From the NCBI GenBank assembly GCA_030123585.1, contig CP126120.1, positions 310,001-374,000 on the forward strand: DNA of 64,000 nt, written 5' to 3'. The stretch is from Rhodanobacteraceae bacterium (GTDB lineage: Bacteria > Pseudomonadota > Gammaproteobacteria > Xanthomonadales > Rhodanobacteraceae). The stretch's first letter is position 1. Each line of letters opens with the position of its first letter. Positions 57,312 to 64,000 of this stretch are shown in pieces. Below the pieces are notes generated by a model. The model was not told where the DNA came from, made no database searches, and saw only the letters and a program-made list of their open reading frames with translations. The position numbers and the translations under genes are program-made.

Positions 57312-60200
57312 TCAGAAACGGACGGTTGCGCGTATCCAGTAGGCCCTGCCCATGAAGTCGTATGTCGACGCGTCGGACGTCGCATCCATGTCATCCTGGG
57401 TCGAAATGAGCGGCGGTGGGCGGTTGAACAAGTTGGTGATGCCAGCGTTGATGGTTGTATGCAGGCGCCTGAGGTCGTATCCGACCTGAACGTTGTTGTA
57501 CAGAACCGAGGCGATCTTCAGAGGCACGTTCGGAAGGTTTACGTCAGCGGTCCGCTGCTGGCGCGGATCAGCACTGCCATCTTGACTCTTGCCAATGAAT
57601 TGAGCCTGCCACGATGCGTTCCAAGGCCCCATTTTCCAGTTGAGATTCAATAGTGCGCGGATACGCGGGAAGTTGCCAAAGGGTTCGTAAAACTGGCCAG
57701 CGAACTCGGTGGGTACAGTGATACCCGGAATGGCGTCATTCTCTGCCTTGGAGATGTAGGTGGAACGAAGGTCCACGGACCACTGCCCTGGTGCGAAGGC
57801 CATCTGGGGGAGGGCGTAGTGGACGTCGAGATCCACCCCACTGACGTTAAGCGTACCCAGGTTGATGATGGGAAGACGCAGAAATGCAGTGTGGTCGAAT
57901 GCACTGCGCGACACCAGGTCGCACATGTTGCCGCCATCGTTTGCAAAGCACGCGTTCATTACCGGTTGTGCAACCGCGCGTGTCAGGGTGTCGCGCAGAG
58001 CCACCCTCCAGAAGTCAAGCTGGGCTGTCGCTCCAGGCAGGTAGTGGGGCTCATACACCAAGCCGAAGTCGAATGTCTTGCCCCGTTCGGGCTTCAACGC
58101 GAACCCGGCGGCGACAGCGCCCTCACGTACGACATTGGTGTTGATGACCTGTGGCCCGACCCAGTCAGGCGGAACACCTTCGCAAGCGTGCGGATGCTGC
58201 GCGAGCACTGCTGATGACAACCCGATGCATGGATCCATCAGGGCTGGCGTCCCACCCGTCGCACCGCCGTACAAGTTGCCGATCGTCGGGGCCCGGAACA
58301 CCGAAGTCACGGTACCTCGCGCCATGAGGTCCTTCGTCGGCCGCCATTCCAGCCCGACCTTGTAATTTGTTGAGCTCCCGGCCACGGATGTTTTTGTGTA
58401 GCGATCGCCCAATGTTGCGTTGAGCGATCCGATGATGGGGGCATCTTTCAATATGGGTGCAAAGATTTCGGCATACGCCTCTTTCATGTCAACCGAACCC
58501 TGCAGGTCGGTGTCACAGATGGAGCTGGGCGCATTGCAGGTTCCGGTGGCAGTGCTGAGCCGCTGTGAGTCAACGATGTTGTGCTCTGACTCTTTCCAAT
58601 AGTCAACACCCGCCGCGGCTTGAACCATGCCGGCTGGCAATTCGAAAAGCGGGCCGGTTGCGTCCGCATAGAATGCGCGACGCATGGATACGTTCTGCCC
58701 GAAGAGTGCAGCAAAGAATGGCCTGATCTGGTCGCTGACCTCTGCGGATCTCTGGTTGAACATGTTGATGGGCACGCAACCAGGGATTGCCGACGCGGGA
58801 TCGTTGGGTGTGGCTACGCACGTCGGTACGCCATTGACCAACATGGACGGCCCGAGGCCATTGCGGAACCCGCTGGTGAAGACCGGATAGCCGTTGTAGG
58901 TCTGGTCCTGTCTGGTGTGCCCGTAGTTGAAATAGGCGTCCCAGTCCCACGACCCCAATGTCCCACGAAGCCCGAATGTGGTTTGGCCAGTCGTGGTGTT
59001 GAAGTCCGTCAACTCCTGCCCAATGCCGCTGAACCGGTACAGCGCCTTGTAACCGTCAGTACCGCCGAAATTCACGCCGAACGGGTTGTACATGTTGTAT
59101 TGCGATATTTGTATGTTCGACGCCGTCATGTCGAGAAGCGCAGGCGGGTCTCCTTCCTGGGCACGCGTGTTGTTGAAGAGGAAGTCTGCGAAGAACTGGA
59201 TGTTGTCCGCAAGCTGGTACTCGGCATGAGCATACGAACTCACGCGCTCTGACGGTATGTAAAGCCAGGTATAGGATTGGAAGTTGAAAGCATCGGTAAG
59301 AATGTCGAAGCATTTGTAATTGCCGAGAGACGTTCCGTTTCCCGACTGTAGCGTGACTGAGCGGCATCCGAATTGGGCTGCCAGATTCGGCGGCAAAAAC
59401 AGTCTGCCACCTGGAACACGTGATGAACCTGTAGATACAATCTGCCCCGATGATAGATACAGGGCTTCTTTGGAGAACCAGCGGTCTGCGGACTGGATTC
59501 CATCCTGCTTGTTGTAATCGACATCGAATATTATGCTGCCTTTGTCCCCGCTGCGCCCGTAAAGCAGATTTGCTCCATCAGACTGGCCGTCGTGCTTGGC
59601 CGTTATTCCATAATTGACGGACGCCTGAAAGCCGTCGTAATGCTTTTTGAGGATGATATTTACCACGCCTCCCATGGCATCGGAGCCATACGTTGCGGAC
59701 GCGCCATCCTTCAGCACCTCGACACGATCGATGATTTGCACCGGAATGGCGTTCAGGTCGGTGTTCAGATAGCGATGGCCATCAATGAGTACCAGGGTGC
59801 GTTGTGAGCCGAGTCCGCGCAGGGAAACGGATCCGCTGCCATCGCCACCACCGCTACTGTCTACTTGTGGACCCAAGGTGTTTCCCGCGTTGGCCGGCAG
59901 CTCCTGGAGAATTTCGCCAAGGCTTTGTTTGCCAGTGTCGAGCAGGTGTTTGCTGTCGATTATGGTTACGGGGTTTGAACTGGCTACGTCAATGTTCCGG
60001 ATGTGGGATCCGGTAACTTCGATGGTTTGCAACGTTTTTCGGGTGGAGTTTGCGGGCTCGACCGGGGCGGCCTGAGGATTCTGCTGGGCGAATACCCCTG
60101 TGCCGTACAGCGTTCCGATCGCGGCAAGTATGCCTATTGCGAGTGCTTTTTGTCCGCGTGCCTTCGATGCGTTTTTCCGATGACGAGCCGTGATACGCAT
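57312..60200 (-). CDS. TonB-dependent receptor of lower GC
   Basis: A 962-residue outer-membrane receptor: signal sequence (ALAIGILAAIGTLYGTGVFAQ, 19-39), TonB box TIEVTGSHIRN, a plug with LGEILQELPANAG, VSLRGLGSQRTLVLIDGHRY and VEVLKDGASATYGSDAMGGV, and a barrel ending AYWIRATVRF. It belongs to the large 'GSHIRN' group of Xanthomonadales receptors, often for peptides or sugars. GGAGGG lies ahead of the ATG. Codon use is clearly less GC-rich than in its neighbours, suggesting later arrival, yet it carries the shared promoter. Confidence 0.92.
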   Translation of the reverse strand: MRITARHRKNASKARGQKALAIGILAAIGTLYGTGVFAQQNPQAAPVEPANSTRKTLQTIEVTGSHIRNIDVASSNPVTIIDSKHLLDTGKQSLGEILQELPANAGNTLGPQVDSSGGGDGSGSVSLRGLGSQRTLVLIDGHRYLNTDLNAIPVQIIDRVEVLKDGASATYGSDAMGGVVNIILKKHYDGFQASVNYGITAKHDGQSDGANLLYGRSGDKGSIIFDVDYNKQDGIQSADRWFSKEALYLSSGQIVSTGSSRVPGGRLFLPPNLAAQFGCRSVTLQSGNGTSLGNYKCFDILTDAFNFQSYTWLYIPSERVSSYAHAEYQLADNIQFFADFLFNNTRAQEGDPPALLDMTASNIQISQYNMYNPFGVNFGGTDGYKALYRFSGIGQELTDFNTTTGQTTFGLRGTLGSWDWDAYFNYGHTRQDQTYNGYPVFTSGFRNGLGPSMLVNGVPTCVATPNDPASAIPGCVPINMFNQRSAEVSDQIRPFFAALFGQNVSMRRAFYADATGPLFELPAGMVQAAAGVDYWKESEHNIVDSQRLSTATGTCNAPSSICDTDLQGSVDMKEAYAEIFAPILKDAPIIGSLNATLGDRYTKTSVAGSSTNYKVGLEWRPTKDLMARGTVTSVFRAPTIGNLYGGATGGTPALMDPCIGLSSAVLAQHPHACEGVPPDWVGPQVINTNVVREGAVAAGFALKPERGKTFDFGLVYEPHYLPGATAQLDFWRVALRDTLTRAVAQPVMNACFANDGGNMCDLVSRSAFDHTAFLRLPIINLGTLNVSGVDLDVHYALPQMAFAPGQWSVDLRSTYISKAENDAIPGITVPTEFAGQFYEPFGNFPRIRALLNLNWKMGPWNASWQAQFIGKSQDGSADPRQQRTADVNLPNVPLKIASVLYNNVQVGYDLRRLHTTINAGITNLFNRPPPLISTQDDMDATSDASTYDFMGRAYWIRATVRF

Positions 60201-60429
60201 TTGATACCCTCCTGATCGGTTCGTGCTGTTGATTTGAGCAAAGCCATGTCCGCTTCACCGAGCCCGGCTATGCCAAGGCCTAATACCGCCTGTTTTGCTC
60301 AGGCTCCGTATGTCAACGCTCACTCTTACCAACCCCGTGTTCCAGACCATCTCGCCACGCTTGCATTGCGCGCATGGCTTACAGTTGAGCTGATGTTCCA
60401 GACCTGGTGCACACTTAGCTTGCATGTCG

Positions 60430-60495
60430 AGCATAAATGTGGGCTATGCAGACCTCCAATGAAAAGGCATCTGATTTGCATAGCCGCCAGTTATG
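60430..60495 (-). promoter_or_regulatory. Shared LysR-type promoter, copy before the receptor at 57312
   Basis: Read toward the gene: CATAAC-TGGCG-GCTATG dyad (60495-60479), CA and N10, CTTTTCATTGG (60466-60456), then TATGCTCGAC with TATGCT at 60435-60430; TTGGAG is the likely -35 with 18-base spacing. A second arm TGCATAGCC (60442-60450 region) mirrors GGCTATGCA. The leader is about 225 bases. Nothing else is seen in the gap 60201-60676. Confidence 0.78.
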
Positions 60496-60676
60496 GCGGC
60501 AAGTCAAATTGGCCGTGCGACGGCGGCTTGCGCCCACACGCCGACTGCCGGCCTCTCAACCAACCGAGCGCTTCGGCCGCGGATGTCGAAAAGGGATGTC
60601 AGCGGTACTCGGGCAGCCTGGGGGAAACACCCAACCTGCCGTGAGGTTGCTGCTTGGGCAGCGACAAAAGTCTGTC

Positions 60677-61552
60677 TCAGGCCGAATCGGTTTCCAATCT
60701 TTTGAGTGACTGGAATTCGTCGAAGACGCGGTGCCATACGGAGCCGGCCTTGCCACCGCCGACAGCGTGGTTGTCAAGCGCCGTAACCGGCACCACCTCG
60801 CGGGTTGAACTCGCGATCCAGATCTCGTCTGCCGCGTCCATTTCGTCGCGATATATCTCGCGCACTTGCAGCTGGAGTCCCAGCGCAACGATTGCATCTT
60901 CGACCACCATGCGGGTAATGCTTGGCAAGCGCTCGCGGCTCGCCGGCGGCGTGGCGATGTCACCGTCCTTGACCGTGAACACCGCGCAGGAACTGCCTTC
61001 GGCGAGGCGCCCGTCGCGTATCAGGATCGCCTCATCGGCGCCGCGATGGTGGGCCTCCATTTTCAGCATTACGGGTCCCAGCAGTGCAATGGACTTGATG
61101 TCGCAGCGGAGCCAGCGGATATCTTCCAGCGTGACGGCTGCAATGCCACGTTCGATCTGTTCGAAAGGCGTTTTCGACAGTCGCCAGCAGAAGCCGAAAA
61201 CCGTGGGGTTCAGCCCCGGTGGCGGCATGAAGTCGCGCCCGCGCCCGGTCCCGCGCGTGATCTCGATGTAAATGCCCATGTCGCCACCCTCGTTGGCGGC
61301 GACGAGTCCGTGTACGAGTTCGGCCCAGCGGGAAGGGGAGCAAGGGTTGCGAATCCCGAGTGCATCCAGGCTCGACTGGAGGCGGCTGAAATGCGCTTCC
61401 AGCCGGAATGGCTTGCCGGCGTAACAGGGAATGACTTCGTAGACGCCGTCGCCGAACAGGAACCCGCGGTCGAGCGGGGAGATGCGGGCTTCATTCGTGG
61501 GAATGAAAGCGCCATCCAGCAGACAGGTTGGAAGGGCGTCGGCCATGGGCAA
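60677..61552 (-). CDS. dat: D-amino acid transaminase (fold-IV PLP enzyme)
   Basis: A 291-residue aminotransferase of the D-alanine aminotransferase group. PLP lysine K153 lies in RCDIKSIALLGPVML; FGDGVYEVIPCY (33-43), AEGSSCAVFTV (E186) and ITRMVVEDA are other marks. It moves amino groups between D-amino acids and keto acids, for example D-Ala with 2-oxoglutarate to D-Glu. It is the last gene of a minus-strand set with dapF and a D-aminoacylase. Confidence 0.92.
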   Translation of the reverse strand: MPMADALPTCLLDGAFIPTNEARISPLDRGFLFGDGVYEVIPCYAGKPFRLEAHFSRLQSSLDALGIRNPCSPSRWAELVHGLVAANEGGDMGIYIEITRGTGRGRDFMPPPGLNPTVFGFCWRLSKTPFEQIERGIAAVTLEDIRWLRCDIKSIALLGPVMLKMEAHHRGADEAILIRDGRLAEGSSCAVFTVKDGDIATPPASRERLPSITRMVVEDAIVALGLQLQVREIYRDEMDAADEIWIASSTREVVPVTALDNHAVGGGKAGSVWHRVFDEFQSLKRLETDSA

Positions 61553-61668
61553 GTAGTTCCTGATCGGGATTCGGGACTGTCGACGTGCCGGCCTGCATGC
61601 CTTGCACCGACGAGGGTTTCGAGTTGCCCTTCAAACGCGATCCGTCGCGGGGTTGGATTCGCCACGCT

Positions 61669-62505
61669 TCAAATGCCAAGCCATTCGCCGTCGAACGAGA
61701 ATGCCGCTGGACCAGTCATCATGAGAGTATGCCCCGGCCCCCTCCATGAGATCTCGAGCGTGCCTCCGGGCATTTCCACGCGAACGTCGTCGCCGACGCG
61801 GCCGCGTCGGTGCAGGGCGGCAACCGTTGCGCAAGCGCCGCTGCCGCAGGCGAGTGTCCACCCGGCGCCGCGCTCATGCACACGCAGCTTCACGGAATGT
61901 TCGTCCACGACGTGCACGAAACAGGCGTTGGCGCCTTGCGGGAATCGCGGATGAACCGTGATGCGCGGGCCAAGGCGCTCGACGCGGGCCGATGAGGTGT
62001 CGTCGACCTCGATCACCGCATGCTTGCTTCCCATCGAAGCTGCCGAGATTTCGACGCGCTCGCTGTCTACGTCGATGAGATAGATATCCGCAGCGGCCGG
62101 AGCGTCGAAAGGTATGCGCGAGGGTTCGAACTCCGGTTCGCCCATTTTCACCGTGACGGTCGTGGCGTCAGCGAGGCGCATCCTCACGATGCCGACCGGA
62201 CTTTGCAGCATGGCTTCAACGCCGATCGCGAGGGCGCCGGCGCGGTGCAGCCACGCGCCGAGGCAGCGCGCTCCGTTCCCGCATTGCGGTGCGACAGTGC
62301 CGTCGGCGTTGCGGATCGTGTACGCGGCGACGCAAGAGATGTCTCGCGTGGGCTCCAGGATCATCATCTGGTCGAAACCGACGCCGGTGTGACGGTCCGC
62401 GATCGCGCGGATGCGCGCGACATCGAGCGCCAACGGCGTCGTGCGCGCGTCGAGCACGACGAAGTCGTTACCGAGACCGTGCATCTTGGTGAAACGAAGG
62501 CCCAT
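61669..62505 (-). CDS. dapF: Diaminopimelate epimerase
   Basis: A 278-residue cofactor-free racemase converting LL- to meso-diaminopimelate. Both catalytic cysteines are present: C75 in APQCGNGARC and C220 in LACGSGACATVAAL. FTKMHGLGNDFVVLD opens the protein. It usually serves lysine and wall synthesis; here, between dat and a D-aminoacylase and in the same region as lysA, it could also act in the use of wall peptides. Confidence 0.96.
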   Translation of the reverse strand: MGLRFTKMHGLGNDFVVLDARTTPLALDVARIRAIADRHTGVGFDQMMILEPTRDISCVAAYTIRNADGTVAPQCGNGARCLGAWLHRAGALAIGVEAMLQSPVGIVRMRLADATTVTVKMGEPEFEPSRIPFDAPAAADIYLIDVDSERVEISAASMGSKHAVIEVDDTSSARVERLGPRITVHPRFPQGANACFVHVVDEHSVKLRVHERGAGWTLACGSGACATVAALHRRGRVGDDVRVEMPGGTLEISWRGPGHTLMMTGPAAFSFDGEWLGI

Positions 62506-62580
62506 GTGTCACTCCAGTGTCCAGCGACGCGCGTCGATCCACGGCTCCGCGTCGCGCTTTTCCGGCATAAGATAAGGCGA

Positions 62581-63999
62581 TTACTTGCCCGGCACGTACC
62601 CCGGGCCACGCAACACCTTTCCCGGGAGCGCGTGCGTCATCTTGCCATCGGCGATCACCGGCGCCCCGTTCACGATGACATAGTCCATGCCCTTGGCGAG
62701 CTGGTTGGGTTGTTCGTAGGTCGCGGTGGCGATGACCTTGGCGGGGTCGAACACGACGATGTCTGCGTACATCCCGACCTTGATCACGCCGCGTTGGGTC
62801 AATCCCATTCGTTGTGCGGCGAGTGACGTGAATTTCCGGATGGCATCGGAAAGCGTCAACACATGCTGCTGTTCGACATACTTCTGGATGATTTGCGGGA
62901 ACGTGCCGTAGGCGCGCGGGTGGGGATGCGCCTTGCCGAGTATTCCCCACGGCTCGGTACCTTCCGAGTCGTTGCAGATCGAAACCCACGGCTGCTTGAG
63001 CACCGTCGTCACGTCGGTCTGGTCCATCCCGAATACGGCGACGCTGGTGGCCGCATCATCCTTGATCACGATGTCCAGGGCCGCGTCCAGCGGGTCTTCG
63101 TGCCAAGCCTTGGCGATGTCGGAAATGCGCTTGCCCTGCAGCGAACGCAATGCGGGGTTGCCGACCGAGGTGACCAATATCCCGTCGGGCCCCGGTGCTT
63201 CCTTCCATTCGTTGTTCCACTGGTTGTCTTTGCTCGAATCCAGGATGTACGCTTTGATCTGCGCACGCGTCTTGGGATCCTTCAGGCGCTGGATCAACTT
63301 GGCATCGCCTCCCGCGTGCGCCCACGGCGGCACGATGGACTCGAGCGAATTGCCCCACGCGGTGTAAGCGTAGGTGTCGGCCGTGACGTCCAGACCGCTG
63401 GCGCGCGCGCGGTCGATGGCTGCGATCACTTCGGGGATCTTGCCCCAGTTGGCCTTTCCCGCGGCCTTGAGATGGAAAATCTCGACCGGGATGTGCGCCT
63501 CGCGGCCGATCTTGAAGGCCTCGTCCAGCGCGGCGGCTTCGGCGTTGCCTTCATCGCGCATGTGGGTCGCGTAGATCCCGCCGTAACGGGAGGCGACTTT
63601 GGCCAGTGCGATGAGTTCATGGGTGGTGGCGTAGGCACCGGGCGTGTACTGCAGCGCACTCGACAGCCCCATGGCGCCGTGTTTCATGGCGGTCGCAACC
63701 AGTGCCTGCATCTGTTCCAGTTGTGCCGGCGTCGGCTGTACGTCCTCGTCGCCGAGCACCATCCGGCGTACCGAGGCTGCGCCGACATAGGTACCGAGGT
63801 TGATGCCGATGCCCTGTTTTTCGAGCCGCGCGAAATAACCATCCAGGGTGCGCCACGTCGGCGTGATGCCGAGGTGTGCATAGGCGCCTTGGTTGTCCTT
63901 GATGATGTGATCGTCGAGCGGCGCGATCGAATCGCCTTCGCCGGTGATCTCGGTGGTGATGCCCTGGTAGATTTTCGACGGCAGGCTGGGCGCGACGAG
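62581..63999 (-). CDS. D-aminoacylase (N-acyl-D-amino-acid deacylase), 5' end outside the window
   Basis: The last 472 residues of an amidohydrolase-fold N-acyl-D-amino-acid deacylase; the frame stays open to the right edge. Typical segments: GITTEITGEGDS near the left, SSALQYTPGAYATTHELIALA, GIYATHMRDEGN, EIFHLKAAGKANWGK, VSICNDSEGT, and the C-terminal GVIKVGMYADIVVFDP. These enzymes release free D-amino acids from N-acyl forms. The product would feed Dat or DadA. It starts the minus-strand set with dapF (75-base gap) and dat. Confidence 0.93.
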   Translation of the reverse strand, partial: LVAPSLPSKIYQGITTEITGEGDSIAPLDDHIIKDNQGAYAHLGITPTWRTLDGYFARLEKQGIGINLGTYVGAASVRRMVLGDEDVQPTPAQLEQMQALVATAMKHGAMGLSSALQYTPGAYATTHELIALAKVASRYGGIYATHMRDEGNAEAAALDEAFKIGREAHIPVEIFHLKAAGKANWGKIPEVIAAIDRARASGLDVTADTYAYTAWGNSLESIVPPWAHAGGDAKLIQRLKDPKTRAQIKAYILDSSKDNQWNNEWKEAPGPDGILVTSVGNPALRSLQGKRISDIAKAWHEDPLDAALDIVIKDDAATSVAVFGMDQTDVTTVLKQPWVSICNDSEGTEPWGILGKAHPHPRAYGTFPQIIQKYVEQQHVLTLSDAIRKFTSLAAQRMGLTQRGVIKVGMYADIVVFDPAKVIATATYEQPNQLAKGMDYVIVNGAPVIADGKMTHALPGKVLRGPGYVPGK

Positions 64000-64000
64000 T

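Overview
This 64 kb window is high-GC, gene-dense DNA from a gammaproteobacterium of the Xanthomonadales (Lysobacterales), most likely Rhodanobacteraceae or a close relative. The evidence is the 41-residue zinc-free type of ribosomal protein L36, the many TonB-dependent receptors, the agmatine route to putrescine, and several families of palindromic intergenic repeats. I saw no rRNA, tRNA, CRISPR array, integrase or transposase. Very long open frames antisense to real genes are common and were left out.

1-8.6 kb is housekeeping and membrane genes: a slipin C-terminus, a PadR/HAAS-domain pair, a TonB protein, DUF488, yggS, a TraB-family protein, aguB and aguA, and rpmJ. aguA carries an in-frame run of hairpins of about 107 bp. 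Transketolase follows at 8.6-10.7 kb.

10.7-24.5 kb is a methanol and formaldehyde oxidation island, bracketed by two direct copies of a repeat of about 143 bp. It holds fghA, a lanthanide-type (XoxF) methanol dehydrogenase with xoxJ and an unusual two-heme xoxG, glutathione-dependent formaldehyde dehydrogenase, a Gfa protein and two TonB-dependent receptors. The second receptor closely resembles E. coli YncD/PqqU, the PQQ importer. A sigma-54 activator closes the island, and a good -24/-12 promoter lies in front of xoxF. Together they suggest periplasmic methanol oxidation using scavenged PQQ and lanthanide, with formaldehyde sent through glutathione to formate.

24.5-28.1 kb holds an orphan gene of lower GC, a secreted trypsin-like protease and ypjD. 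From 28.1 kb to the right edge most genes fit growth on, or recycling of, D-amino acids and peptidoglycan peptides: three beta-lactamase-fold serine hydrolases, a VanX-type D-Ala-D-Ala dipeptidase, lysA, gamma-glutamyltransferase, dgcN and dgcA, a DmpA-type D-aminopeptidase, a LysR regulator, three TonB-dependent receptors, an amidohydrolase, dadA, an amino acid permease, an AmiD-like amidase, D-amino acid transaminase, dapF and a D-aminoacylase. Four promoters in this region, in front of dgcN and the three receptors, share one architecture: a CAYAAC-N5-GYTATG dyad (a T-N11-A LysR box), then CTTTTCATTGG, then a -10 element that is TATGCTCGA at the three receptors. This looks like an undescribed LysR regulon. 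A block of small stress-type genes and a Crp/Fnr regulator (47.3-49.7 kb) interrupts the region, followed by a leftover permease C-terminus.
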